NCBI RefSeq assembly: GCF_018131075.1
Contig: NZ_JAFCLS010000010.1
Span: 124,001-188,000 of the forward strand
DNA from: Bradyrhizobium sp. JYMT SZCCT0428
GTDB lineage: Bacteria > Pseudomonadota > Alphaproteobacteria > Rhizobiales > Xanthobacteraceae
DNA: 64,000 bases
Reading direction: 5' to 3'
Of this stretch, positions 28,094 through 36,419 are shown one piece after another. The number at the start of each line of letters is the position of its first letter. Positions within the stretch are counted from its first letter, which is position 1. Under the pieces are notes generated by a model. It was not told where the DNA came from. It was given only the letters and a program-made list of their open reading frames with translations, and ran no database searches. The position numbers were made by a program, and so were the translations under genes.

Positions 28094-28594
28094 GTGGGTC
28101 AACCTTACCTGGGTGAAATCAAGCTTATTTCCTGGAATTTTGCGCCGAAGAACTGGGCGTTCTGCAACGGGCAGCTTCTGCCGATCAATCAGAATCAGGC
28201 GTTGTTTTCGATACTCCAGACATTCTATGGCGGCGATGGACGGACCACCTTCGCGCTCCCCGATCTGCGCGGGCGAACCGGGCTTCATCAGGCCCCGGGC
28301 TTCGCCATCGGCCAGAAAAGCGGCGAGGAGTTTCACACGCTGATTACCGGCGAAATGGCCGCACATAATCATGGACTGCTCGCATCCGACACGCAGGGCA
28401 ACGTGAACACGGTGCAGGGCAACATCCTCGCACGTGAGGTTGGCATCCCCTATGGGGGTCTCACCTCTCCAACGACATTGCATCCCGAGACCGTATCGAA
28501 CGTCGGCGGTGGCCAGGCTCACGAGAACCGACAGCCATTTCTCGTGGTCAATTTCATCATTTCCCTGACGGGCATCTACCCGTCGCGAAACTAG
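28094..28594 (+). CDS. Phage tail-collar domain protein (microcystin-dependent-protein type), copy 1
   Basis: 166 residues from a GTG preceded by GGGGAG. It has the family opening GEIKLISWNFAPKNWAFCNG, then QALFSILQTFYGGDGRTTFALPDLRGR (tail-collar fold, about residues 25-55), HNHGLLAS in the middle and the closing NFIISLTGIYPSRN. Proteins of this family resemble the collar/receptor-binding parts of short tail fibres; outside phages they occur as tandem genes of unknown role. It is the first of three, 147 bases after the giant secreted-protein gene and nine bases before copy 2, so the three genes are co-transcribed. Confidence 0.9.
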   Translation: MGQPYLGEIKLISWNFAPKNWAFCNGQLLPINQNQALFSILQTFYGGDGRTTFALPDLRGRTGLHQAPGFAIGQKSGEEFHTLITGEMAAHNHGLLASDTQGNVNTVQGNILAREVGIPYGGLTSPTTLHPETVSNVGGGQAHENRQPFLVVNFIISLTGIYPSRN

Positions 28595-28603
28595 AGATTT
28601 TCC

Positions 28604-29126
28604 ATGAGCAATCCCTATATTGGCGAAATTCGAATGTTCGGCGGCAACTTTGCACCAGTCGGCTGGGCGTTCTGCGACGGGTCCCTGATTGCGATCTCGG
28701 AGAACGACGCGCTCTTCACCCTGATCGGCACCACCTATGGCGGAGATGGCCAGTCTACTTTCGCCCTGCCCGATTTGCGGGGTCGCCTGCCGATCCATCA
28801 GGGACAGGGCCCCGGTATCGTGCAATCCTACACCATCGGCCAAACTGGCGGCGTCGAAACGGTGACGCTGACTACCCAGCAGATTCCGATCCACAATCAT
28901 GCGTTCATGGCCTCGACTGCGATCGCGACGAACCCGAGCCCAAGCGGCAATGTGCTGGCGACCTCGCCAACCATCAGCCCCTTCGTGATCGATGTGGCGG
29001 GCCCTCAATTGGTCGCCACCGCCGTCCAAGGCATCGGCTCCAACCATCCGCACGACAACATGATGCCTTTCCTGACCGTCAGCTACATCATTTTCGCTGT
29101 ACGGCATTTTCCCGACGCAAAGTTAG
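28604..29126 (+). CDS. Phage tail-collar domain protein, copy 2 (frameshifted near its 3' end)
   Basis: Starts MSNPYIGEIRMFGGNFAPVGW and has the full collar domain (STFALPDLRGR, IPIHNHAFMAS, SNHPHDNMMPF). As it stands, the frame runs on past the family end to 29356, giving 250 residues that overlap copy 3 by about 220 bases. If one T of the TTTT at 29091-29094 is removed, the end becomes SYIISLYGIFPTQS and stops at 29126, matching copies 1 (IISLTGIYPSRN) and 3 (IIALQGVFPPRG) and leaving a normal nine-base gap to copy 3. I therefore give the repaired end, about 173 residues. Confidence 0.85.
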
Positions 29127-29135
29127 AGGCCATCC

Positions 29136-29660
29136 ATGTCAGACCCGTTCGTTGCGGAGATCAGGATATTCGGCGGCGACTTTGCGCCGACAGGATGGGC
29201 GTTGTGCAACGGCCAGCTCATGCCGATCTCGCAGAACACGGCCTTGTTTTCGATAATCGGGACCTACTACGGCGGCGACGGCAAATCGACCTTTGCGCTC
29301 CCCAACCTGATGGGCTCAGGCGCCATCAGCCAGGGGCAAGGGACGGGCCTGAGTGACCGCTATCTCGGCGAATCCGGCGGCGGCCAGACGGTGACCCTGT
29401 TGCAGGGGAACTTGCCGCTCCACAACCATTTTATCCAGGGCTCGACCGAGAACGCCACGCTCAAGGAGCCGACGCCTACCGAATTCCTCTCGCGATCCAA
29501 GGCGGGCACCATCTATCAGTCCAACATCGCCAATCTCGTCCAGATGAATGCGCAGACACTGGCTCTTACCGGCAGCTCGCATCCTCATAACAACATGCAG
29601 CCGTATCTGACGCTGACCTACATCATCGCCTTGCAGGGCGTTTTCCCGCCACGCGGATGA
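29136..29660 (+). CDS. Phage tail-collar domain protein, copy 3
   Basis: 174 residues, starting MSDPFVAEIRIFGGDFAPTGW with AGAGG upstream of the ATG. It shares the collar motifs STFALPNLMG, LPLHNHFIQGS and the end TYIIALQGVFPPRG with the two genes before it. Its stop overlaps the start of a GNAT acetyltransferase gene by four bases. The coupling suggests that the acetyltransferase is part of the same system, perhaps modifying one of these proteins (inference). Confidence 0.9.
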   Translation: MSDPFVAEIRIFGGDFAPTGWALCNGQLMPISQNTALFSIIGTYYGGDGKSTFALPNLMGSGAISQGQGTGLSDRYLGESGGGQTVTLLQGNLPLHNHFIQGSTENATLKEPTPTEFLSRSKAGTIYQSNIANLVQMNAQTLALTGSSHPHNNMQPYLTLTYIIALQGVFPPRG

Positions 29661-30190
29661 ACCTGCGGCCCGCCGACATCTCGGCAGTTTCGTTCGGCTG
29701 GTTGCGCGCTGCCGGCGCAGGTCTCGGCTTCCGCCGCATCGCCGACGCCGATCTGGCGTTCCTCGCCCGGCTGTATGCCTCGACCCGCACCAGCGAGCTC
29801 GCGGCTTTTCCGTGGAGCGAGGCCGAAAAGGCGGTGTTCCTCGACATGCAGTTCCGTGCGCAGCACACACATTACCAGAGTCAGCATCCCGAAGCCGACC
29901 GGCTGGTGGCGATGCGAGCCGGAGAAAACATCGGCCGTCTCTACATCGAACGCTGGCCGAGCCAGCATTGCATCATCGACATTGCGTTCCTCCCCGAACA
30001 TCGCGGCAAAGGGCTTGGCGAAGCCCTGCTGCGTGACCTGCTGGACGAAGCCGCCGCCGCCGGCAAGGACGTCTCGATCCATGTCGAGAAGTTCAATCCG
30101 GCGATGCGGCTGTACCGGCGCCTCGGTTTTGTGACCGAGGAGGACAAGGGCGTCTTTGATTTGATGCGGTGGCGGTCGGGGGCATCCTGA
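29657..30190 (+). CDS. GNAT family N-acetyltransferase
   Basis: 177 residues with a GCN5-type fold: central beta strands, then motif A IAFLPEHRGKGLGEALLRDLL (the R-G-K-G-L-G acetyl-CoA pyrophosphate loop near residue 118) and the C-terminal NPAMRLYRRLGFV motif B. It transfers an acetyl group from acetyl-CoA to an amine; the acceptor is unknown. The start overlaps the stop of tail-collar copy 3, so it is the fourth gene of the collar operon. Confidence 0.9.
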   Translation: MNLRPADISAVSFGWLRAAGAGLGFRRIADADLAFLARLYASTRTSELAAFPWSEAEKAVFLDMQFRAQHTHYQSQHPEADRLVAMRAGENIGRLYIERWPSQHCIIDIAFLPEHRGKGLGEALLRDLLDEAAAAGKDVSIHVEKFNPAMRLYRRLGFVTEEDKGVFDLMRWRSGAS

Positions 30191-30194
30191 AACT

Positions 30195-30279
30195 CGTCAT
30201 GCCCGGCCTTGTGCCGGGCATCCACGTCTTGCGGCCAAAAGAAAGGCGTGGATGGCCGGGTCAAGCCCGGCCATGACGG
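30195..30279. repeat. Dispersed inverted repeat, family A copy 2
   Basis: Arms CGTCATGCCCGGCCTTG and CAAGCCCGGCCATGACG with inner CCACGTCTT / AAGGCGTGG. It exactly fills the gap between the convergent GNAT gene and the small minus-strand gene, a position suited to a bidirectional terminator. Confidence 0.8.
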
Positions 30280-30283
30280 GGAC

Positions 30284-30589
30284 TCACGCAAATATCGCCT
30301 GATAACCGCTGCCGCCTTGCAGCGGTCCGATCGGCACCAGAAATATTTCCATCACCCCAAGCACAGGATGCGTCACCGGATAGATCGCCTGCGGCAGCGA
30401 TGTGCCGGCGGGTGCTGCGAACAGCAGCGAGAACGCCGCGCCTTCCCTTCCGCCCGCGCCAGTCGGATCGGCCTTCACCAGCTTCAGCGGCAGCACGCCG
30501 CCGGTCGTCTGCATCTCGAAGTCAGCATCGAGATGGGCTGCGAAATCGTCGAGCTTGAGCGTCGCAAGGTCCGGCGATGAAGCCATCAA
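30284..30589 (-). CDS. Small protein of unknown function (DUF6916-like, 101 aa)
   Basis: 101 residues, no signal peptide. The N-terminal LATLKLDDFAAHLDADFEMQ and the strand pair GVLPLKLVKADP and GAAFSLLFAAP, ending with GVMEIFLVPIGP, give a compact beta-rich protein that I associate tentatively with the DUF6916 family. Proteins of this type are often found beside tail-collar gene triplets, so it probably belongs to the same system although it is transcribed toward it. The second codon is also ATG, so the start is uncertain by one residue. Confidence 0.7.
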   Translation of the reverse strand: MMASSPDLATLKLDDFAAHLDADFEMQTTGGVLPLKLVKADPTGAGGREGAAFSLLFAAPAGTSLPQAIYPVTHPVLGVMEIFLVPIGPLQGGSGYQAIFA

Positions 30590-30673
30590 CTATCCCCTTC
30601 GGTTGTGGCAAGCGTCTAACATATCGCGGAATGATGCGCCCGGATTTTTGTGCAGTCCAAGGCAATACACCCT

Positions 30674-30755
30674 CCGTCATTCCGGGGCGCGCGCAGCGCG
30701 AACCCGGAATCTCGAGATTCCGGGTTCGATGCTGGCGCATCGCCCCGGAATGACG
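30674..30755. repeat. Dispersed inverted repeat (family D)
   Basis: CGTCATTCCGGGGCGCG and CGCCCCGGAATGACG are outer arms. Between them lies the perfect inner palindrome CCCGGAATCTCGAGATTCCG plus its last bases. One copy in this window. Confidence 0.75.
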
Positions 30756-30776
30756 ATTTAATTAAACGCCTCTCCC

Positions 30777-30854
30777 CGTCATTGCGAGCGCAGCGAAGCA
30801 ATCCATATTGCGCCAAGCCGAGGAATGGATTGCTTCGCTCCGCTCGCAATGACG
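30777..30854. repeat. Dispersed inverted repeat, family B copy 1
   Basis: Arms CGTCATTGCGAGCGCAGCG and CGCTCGCAATGACG, with GAAGCAATCCAT / ATGGATTGCTTC inside. Related copies lie at 44079-44164 and 46103-46187. Confidence 0.8.
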
Positions 30855-31109
30855 GCTGGGTGCGACATAGTGGACCGACGGCTGCGCCCGGCGTAGCCTT
30901 GGCGAAGCCGGGGAAAATCACTTCTGTTTATCGTAAATCATGTCAAGCACAAAATTTCCGAAAATCAAAAATATTTTGCTTTACAGAAAGCAAATCAGTG
31001 ACACAACTATCGCCATCCCGTCCCACTCAGAGGGGCGTCGGCCGTCGTCACGACGAGGGGCGGGGTTGCGGTGGACGTTGACGTTGCGATTGACGGTCGC
31101 GGCTGAAGC

Positions 31110-31421
31110 GTACGGTGAAAGCGTGTGGTCCTGGCGCCCGTAACGGCGTCAAGCTCTGAAGAAGCTAACGCTTCCGAAGAGTGACGGTGGCAATAGAGGC
31201 CGTCTCACCGGGGAGAGCGCGTTATAAGCCGTAAAGCCACTGCGCAGGGAATGTCGGATGTTCTCCGCTGCCCTGTATGCTCGTGTGCAGCTTTCTTTGC
31301 ACTATTCGCACACGAGACCGCGGGTGCAGCGCGCATCCGGCATTCCCTGCGCCCTCTGATTTTTGGGGGCGGACGTTACCTGCAAACCTCGGGCGCATCG
31401 TGCCGCGAGAATGTGGACATA
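31110..31421 (+). repeat. Long structured dispersed element (family G), near-complete copy
   Basis: About 310 bases beginning around GTACGGTGAAAGCGTG and ending near CGCCGCG-type sequence, with edges uncertain. It contains a nested hairpin: outer arms CGCAGGGAATG (31243-31253) and CATTCCCTGCG (31341-31351), inner arms CTCGTGTGC (31280-31288) and GCACACGAG (31308-31316). The right half recurs at 50726-50835. I recall the same sequence as a frequent intergenic element in Bradyrhizobium. No protein is encoded; a structured transcript is possible. Confidence 0.7.
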
Positions 31422-31430
31422 TGTCTACCC

Positions 31431-31531
31431 GTCATCCTGAGGTGCGAGCGTAGCGAGCCTCGATGGATGAATCGGCCACAGACGGGCCGTCGTCCTTCGA
31501 GGCGCGCAAGAGCGCGCACCTCAGGATGACG
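31431..31531. repeat. Dispersed inverted repeat, family C copy 2
   Basis: Arms GTCATCCTGAGGTGCG and CGCACCTCAGGATGAC, with GAATCGGCCACAGACGGGCC inside, which is also found in inverse orientation in the copy at 15789-15919. Confidence 0.8.
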
Positions 31532-31694
31532 GGTCTGAGATCGCAGCACCACCACCGCGACGCGCCGCACAAACGGCGACGCATGGCCGCCATCCGGCAC
31601 CGTCCACCCCTCCGCATCATCTTCGGGCATGACGGCCGGAAATTCCTCCGCTAACCTCCCCCCAACAAGACCAAAATGTCCGGGGAGGACAAGC

Positions 31695-32849
31695 GTGCAT
31701 AGAGGGCGTGTGGTATTCGGCGCCATGGATGAGGTCGTGTTCGGGCGGCCGGCATCCGAGGTAATCGTCGAGCAGATGGAACGGCTCGGCGCCGTCAGAG
31801 CGTTCCTGATGGTCAGCGGCACGCTCAACCGCGAGACCGACGTGATCAGGAACATCCGCGACATGCTGGGGCCGCGCTGCGTCGCGACCTTCGACGCGAT
31901 GCCTGCCCATACGCCGCGCGCGGCCGTGATAGCGGCGACCGAACAGGCCCGCGCCGCCAACGCCGACCTCATCGTCACCATCGGCGGCGGCTCGATCACC
32001 GACGGCGCCAAGGCGGTGCAGCTCTGCCTCGCCAATGACATCACGACCGTCGAAGGCATCGACAAAATAAGGGCCGTTGCCGGCGCCCCGCCGCCGATGA
32101 ACCCGCCATTGGTGCGGCAGATCAGCGTGCCGACGACGATCGCCGGCGGCGAATTCACCGCGAACGCCGGCGTTACCAATGAGCGCACCAAGGTCAAGGA
32201 AGCGCTGCGCCATCGGCTGGTGATGCCGCGCGCCGTGATCCTCGATCCTTCGATCGGCCTGCACACGCCGGAATGGCTGTGGCTCTCGACCGGGATCCGC
32301 GCCGTTGACCATTGCGTCGAGGGCATTTGCGCGCGCGAGGCGCATCCCTATGCCGACGCCCAGGCGCTGAAGGGACTGTCACTGCTGGCGCAGGCGCTGC
32401 CGCGGGTGAAGGCCGATGGCTGCGATCTCGACGCGCGGATGGACTGCCAGATCGGGACATGGCTATCGACCGGCCCCTTGGCCGCGGGCGTGCCGATGGG
32501 CGCCAGCCACGGCATCGGCTATGTGCTCGGCGCCGAGTTCGGCGTGCCGCACGGCCATACCTCGTGCGTGATGCTCCCTTCCGTGATGCGCTGGAACCTA
32601 TCTGTTAATGCCGAGCGCCAGGCGCTGGTATCAGCCGCGATGGGGCATCCGGGCAAGGACGCCAGCGAAGTGCTTGATAAATTCATTGGCGGCCTCGGCA
32701 TGCCGCGCAGCCTGCGCGAGGTCAAAGTCGGGCCCGAGCATTTCGACCGGATCGCGCAGCAGGCGATGGCGACGCCGTGGGTGCCGCGCAATCCCCGCAA
32801 GATCGAAGGGCCGGCACAGGTCCGCGAAATTCTCGAACTGGCTGCCTAG
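31695..32849 (+). CDS. Iron-containing alcohol dehydrogenase / maleylacetate reductase family
   Basis: 384 residues from the GTG at 31695, which has GGGGAGGAC upstream; the frame is open a little further back. It belongs to the Fe-ADH/dehydroquinate-synthase-like superfamily: the NAD-binding turn IVTIGGGSITDGAKAV (near residue 95), SVPTTIAGGEFTANAGVTN, and the metal-binding histidines in AVDHCVEG, MGASHGIGYVLG and PHGHTSCVMLP. The AGGEFTANAGVTN segment is closer to maleylacetate reductases than to butanol dehydrogenases. The reaction would be NAD(P)H-dependent reduction of a keto acid in aromatic breakdown, or alcohol oxidation. A hairpin element separates it from an acyl-CoA synthetase gene. 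Confidence 0.85.
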   Translation: MHRGRVVFGAMDEVVFGRPASEVIVEQMERLGAVRAFLMVSGTLNRETDVIRNIRDMLGPRCVATFDAMPAHTPRAAVIAATEQARAANADLIVTIGGGSITDGAKAVQLCLANDITTVEGIDKIRAVAGAPPPMNPPLVRQISVPTTIAGGEFTANAGVTNERTKVKEALRHRLVMPRAVILDPSIGLHTPEWLWLSTGIRAVDHCVEGICAREAHPYADAQALKGLSLLAQALPRVKADGCDLDARMDCQIGTWLSTGPLAAGVPMGASHGIGYVLGAEFGVPHGHTSCVMLPSVMRWNLSVNAERQALVSAAMGHPGKDASEVLDKFIGGLGMPRSLREVKVGPEHFDRIAQQAMATPWVPRNPRKIEGPAQVREILELAA

Positions 32850-32897
32850 AGCATGATCCGGAAAAGTGGGCACCGGTTTTCCGAGAAGATCATGCTC
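32849..32897. repeat. Intergenic hairpin element (GATCATGC type), copy 1
   Basis: GAGCATGATC (32849-32858) pairs with GATCATGCTC (32888-32897), and CGGAAAA pairs with TTTTCCG inside it. A related element lies at 45086-45134. This motif is widespread between rhizobial genes. It sits between two co-directional genes. Confidence 0.75.
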
Positions 32898-32923
32898 AAA
32901 ACAAAAAGATAGACGGGAAGTAA

Positions 32924-34474
32924 ATGTACACCGGCAAACATGCTCGACTTCGCCCCCTGCAGCCCGCCTTCATCATGGCGGCGACCGGCGAGACCGTGAC
33001 CTACCGCGAACTCGACGCGCGCTCCAACCGGCTGGCGCATCTGTTCCGTCAACGGGGCCTGCAGCGACTCGACCATTATTCGATCTTCATGGAGAACAAC
33101 AGCCGCTATCTCGAAGCCTGCGGCGCTGGCGAACGCTCCGGCCTCTATTATACCTGCGTGAACTCCTACCTCACCGCGAGCGAGCTCGCCTACATCCTGA
33201 CCAACAGCCAGTCGCGCATCCTGATCACCTCTCGGGAAAAACTCGATGTCGCGCGCGAGGCGCTGAAGGAATGCCCGCAGGTGGAGCTTTGCATCGTCGC
33301 CGATGGCGAGAGCGAAAGCGACCGCGTCGTCGGCCTGCTGGACGTAACGGCGGGATTGCCGCACACACCGATAGCGGATGAATGCGTCGGCACCGCGATG
33401 CTGTATTCCTCCGGCACCACCGGCCGGCCGAAGGGAATTCTGCGCCCGCTGCCGGAACTGCCGGCCGATCAGAATTTGCCGCTGTTCGATTTCCTGGTGA
33501 AGATCTGGCAGTACCGCGAGGGCATGATCTATCTGTCGCCGGCGCCGCTCTACCATTCGGCGCCGCAGGCCGCCGTCAACCTCACGATCAAGATGGGCGG
33601 CACCGCCATCATCATGGAGCGGTTCGACCCCGAACATTATCTCTCGCTGATCCCGAAATGGGGCATCACGCACACCCAGCTGGTGCCGACGATGTTCTCG
33701 CGGATGCTCAAGCTGCCGGAAGAAGCGCGGACGCGCTACGACCTCTCCTCGCTGGAGATCGCGATCCATGCCGCCGCGCCCTGCCCGGCGGCGGTCAAGG
33801 ACGACATCATCAAATGGTGGGGCCCGATCATCCACGAATATTACGGCGCCACCGAAGGGCTCGGCTTCACCTCCTGCAACAGCGAGGAGTGGCTGGCGCA
33901 TCGCGGCACCGTGGGTAAGGTGCTGCTCGGCGATCTACATATTCTCGACGAGAGCATGCAGGCCGTTCCCGTCGGCACGCCGGGCACGGTGTGGTTCAAG
34001 ACCGCGACCCCGTTCGAGTATTTCGGCGACCCGGCCAAGACAAAGGAAGCCCGCTCGGCCGACGGCAGCATGAGCACCGTGGGCGATGTCGGCTACGTCG
34101 ACAATGACGGCTTCCTCTACCTCACCGACCGCGCGACGTTCATGATCATCTCCGGCGGCGTCAACATCTACCCGCAGGAATGCGAGAATCTGCTGATCAC
34201 CCATCCCAAGATCGCCGACGCCGCGGTGTTCGGCGTGCCCAATCCGGATCTCGGCGAGGAAGTGAAGGCGGTGGTGCAGCCAATGCCCGGCGTTTCGCCG
34301 GGACCTGATCTCGCGGAGGAACTGATCGCGTTCTGCAGCCAGTCGCTGTCGCGCCAGAAGGTGCCGCGCTCTATCGACTTCGAGAAAGAGCTGCCGCGGC
34401 TGCCCACCGGCAAACTCTACAAGCGCCTGCTGCGCGACCGCTATTGGGGCAACAAGACCTCGCGGATCGTGTGA
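32924..34474 (+). CDS. Acyl-CoA synthetase (AMP-forming, ANL superfamily)
   Basis: 516 residues. It activates a carboxylic acid through an acyl-AMP and transfers it to CoA. Motifs in order: YSSGTTGRPKG P-loop (near residue 164), YHSAPQAAVN, HEYYGATEGLGF (adenine/substrate motif), GDVGYVDNDGFLYLTDR and the C-terminal catalytic lysine in PRLPTGKLYKRLLRD. No signal peptide. The acid substrate is unclear; the FITC-like VNSYLTASELAYILTNSQ region is common to fatty- and aromatic-acid ligases of Bradyrhizobium. It lies just upstream of a peptide/solute ABC importer, which could import its substrate. Confidence 0.9.
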   Translation: MYTGKHARLRPLQPAFIMAATGETVTYRELDARSNRLAHLFRQRGLQRLDHYSIFMENNSRYLEACGAGERSGLYYTCVNSYLTASELAYILTNSQSRILITSREKLDVAREALKECPQVELCIVADGESESDRVVGLLDVTAGLPHTPIADECVGTAMLYSSGTTGRPKGILRPLPELPADQNLPLFDFLVKIWQYREGMIYLSPAPLYHSAPQAAVNLTIKMGGTAIIMERFDPEHYLSLIPKWGITHTQLVPTMFSRMLKLPEEARTRYDLSSLEIAIHAAAPCPAAVKDDIIKWWGPIIHEYYGATEGLGFTSCNSEEWLAHRGTVGKVLLGDLHILDESMQAVPVGTPGTVWFKTATPFEYFGDPAKTKEARSADGSMSTVGDVGYVDNDGFLYLTDRATFMIISGGVNIYPQECENLLITHPKIADAAVFGVPNPDLGEEVKAVVQPMPGVSPGPDLAEELIAFCSQSLSRQKVPRSIDFEKELPRLPTGKLYKRLLRDRYWGNKTSRIV

Positions 34475-34725
34475 GCGCGGATCGCGTGAGCGCTCGGGTG
34501 AGGCAATATGGCGCGATCATCTTGTGTGCGTCGCAACGACGGCGGCCATTGCTCAGCCATTTCCGTGCAAATCGCCGCAAAAGTCAGGCCAGTTCCGCCA
34601 TACGGAGTTTCAGTAGTTCGAATTGCCAACCTCCGCACGGCCTTGGCCGGTTGCCCGGCAGGATGGTCATGCTATCGTCGGCGGTAATCGGCCATTGAGA
34701 CCGAACATTCTCGGGAGGGGACACC

Positions 34726-36321
34726 ATGCGGAGCGTGCGAACGCTTGCCGTCGCGGCGTTGTTATTGTTGCCGGCCTACCATGTTGCATCGGCGGGCGAG
34801 CCCAAGCAGGGCGGCATCCTCAAGGTCTACCACCGCGATAGCCCGGCCAGCGCCTCGATCCACGAGGAAGCGACCTATTCGGTCAACATTCCCTTCATGC
34901 CTGTTTTCAACAACCTCGTGATCTACAAGCAGGACGTCCCGCAGAACTCCATGGAGTCGATCGTCCCGGATCTCGCGGAGAGCTGGGCCTGGAGCGGCGA
35001 CAAGAAGAAACTCACCTTCAAGCTGCGGCAGGGCGTCAAATGGCACGACGGCAAGCCGTTCACCTCCGCCGACGTCAAATGCACCTTCGATATGCTGATG
35101 GGCAAGTCGCAGCAGAAGTTCCGCAAGAACCCGCGAAAATCCTGGTATGACGAGGTCGTCGACGTCACCACGTCAGGCGATTTCGAGGCGTCGTTCAACC
35201 TGAAACGGCCGCAGCCGGCGCTGCTGGCGCTGCTCGCCTCCGGCTATACACCGGTCTATCCCTGCCACGTCTCGCCCGGCGACATGCGCACCAAGCCGAC
35301 CGGCACCGGTCCGTTCAAGTTCGTCGAGTTCAAGGCCAATGAATCGATCAAGCTGACGCGCAACCCGGATTACTGGAAGAAGGGCCTGCCGTATCTCGAC
35401 GGCATGGAATTCACCATCATCACCAACCGGTCGACCGCCATTCTCGGCTTCATCTCCGGCCAGTTCGACATGACCTTCCCCACCGAAGTGTCGATCCCGC
35501 TGCTCAAGGACGTCAAGAAGCAGTCGCCGAACGCTGTGTGCGTCGTCGAGCCGATCAACGTCTCGACCAACATCATCGTCAACTCGTCTTCGCCGCCGTT
35601 TGACAGCCTGGACATCCGCCGTGCGATGGCACTGGCGATCGACCGCAAGGCGTTCATCTCGATCCTGTTCGAAGGACAGGCCGATATCGGCGGCACCATG
35701 CTTCCCGCCCCGGGCGGGTTGTGGGCGATGCCGAAAGAGATGCTGGAGACGATCCCGGGCTACGGCCCCGATATCAACGCCAACCGGGAAGAAGCGCGCA
35801 AGCTGATGCAGAAAGCGGGCTTTGGGCCGGACAAGCGGCTCGCGGTCAAGGTCGCAACGCGCAACATTCCGATCTATCGCGACCCCGCCATCATCCTGAT
35901 CGATCAGCTCAAGAGCATCTATATCGATGGCGAGCTCGACGTGGTCGAGACCGCGAACTGGTTCTCGAAAGTCGCGCGCAAGGATTATGCGCTCGGCCTC
36001 AATTTGACCGGCAATGCGGTCGACGATCCCGACCAGTCGTTCTACGAGAACTATTCCTGCGGCTCGGAGCGCAACTACACCAATTACTGCAACAAGGACA
36101 TCGAGAAGCTGTTCGGCGAGCAGTCCCAGGAAACCGACGTCGCCAAGCGCAAGAAGATCGTCTGGGAGATCGACAAGAAGCTGCAGGAGGACGTCGCCCG
36201 CCCGATCATCTATCACGGCCGCTCGGGTTCCTGCTGGCAGCCCTACGTCAAGGGCATCACCATCATGGTGAACAGCTCCTATAACGGCTATCGTTACGAA
36301 GACGTGTGGATGGACAAGTGA
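34726..36321 (+). CDS. Dipeptide/oligopeptide-type ABC substrate-binding protein
   Basis: 531 residues with a Sec signal peptide (AVAALLLLPAYHVASAG) and a strong GGGAGGGG ribosome site. It is a family 5 solute-binding protein: LAESWAWSGDKKKLTFKLRQGVKWHDGKPFTSADV (the SBP_bac_5 hallmark, from about residue 84), LTRNPDYWKKGLPYLD and DIRRAMALAIDRKAF. Known family members bind peptides, nickel, sugars or opines. It is the first gene of a complete five-gene importer operon, and a strong hairpin follows it, as often seen after highly expressed binding-protein genes. Confidence 0.93.
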   Translation: MRSVRTLAVAALLLLPAYHVASAGEPKQGGILKVYHRDSPASASIHEEATYSVNIPFMPVFNNLVIYKQDVPQNSMESIVPDLAESWAWSGDKKKLTFKLRQGVKWHDGKPFTSADVKCTFDMLMGKSQQKFRKNPRKSWYDEVVDVTTSGDFEASFNLKRPQPALLALLASGYTPVYPCHVSPGDMRTKPTGTGPFKFVEFKANESIKLTRNPDYWKKGLPYLDGMEFTIITNRSTAILGFISGQFDMTFPTEVSIPLLKDVKKQSPNAVCVVEPINVSTNIIVNSSSPPFDSLDIRRAMALAIDRKAFISILFEGQADIGGTMLPAPGGLWAMPKEMLETIPGYGPDINANREEARKLMQKAGFGPDKRLAVKVATRNIPIYRDPAIILIDQLKSIYIDGELDVVETANWFSKVARKDYALGLNLTGNAVDDPDQSFYENYSCGSERNYTNYCNKDIEKLFGEQSQETDVAKRKKIVWEIDKKLQEDVARPIIYHGRSGSCWQPYVKGITIMVNSSYNGYRYEDVWMDK

Positions 36322-36380
36322 AGCGTTTTCCAGCGAAGTGGACACCGGTTCGCGTCAAGAAAACGCGTCAAAACATGAAT

Positions 36381-36419
36381 CTAGAGCCCGTTCCGATGCA
36401 ATCGGAACGAAGGCTCTAG
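36381..36419. repeat. Intercistronic hairpin after the binding-protein gene
   Basis: CTAGAGCC (36381-36388) pairs with GGCTCTAG (36412-36419), and GTTCCGAT (36390-36397) pairs with ATCGGAAC (36401-36408). It lies between the binding-protein and permease genes of one operon and may protect or partly terminate the upstream message. Confidence 0.7.

Larger units (their letters stand above)
30590..31694. other. 1.1-kb gene-free region packed with dispersed repeats
   Basis: No supported gene. It holds four different repeat elements in a row (30674-30755, 30777-30854, about 31110-31421 and 31431-31531). Between 30925 and 31020 is a short AT-rich patch (TCCGAAAATCAAAAATATTT), unlike its surroundings. 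Open frames here are translations of repeats. Confidence 0.7.

Noticed and set aside
29127..29356. Read-through C-terminus of tail-collar copy 2
   Set aside because: The extra residues are out-of-frame copy 3 sequence; removing one T restores the family ending.
28094..30190. Prophage remnant explanation for the tail-collar genes
   Set aside because: No integrase, capsid, terminase, tail-tube or lysis gene is present, no attachment site was seen, and the collar triplet is known outside phages.
30616..31081. Short open frames in the repeat-rich region
   Set aside because: They are translations of dispersed palindromic elements.
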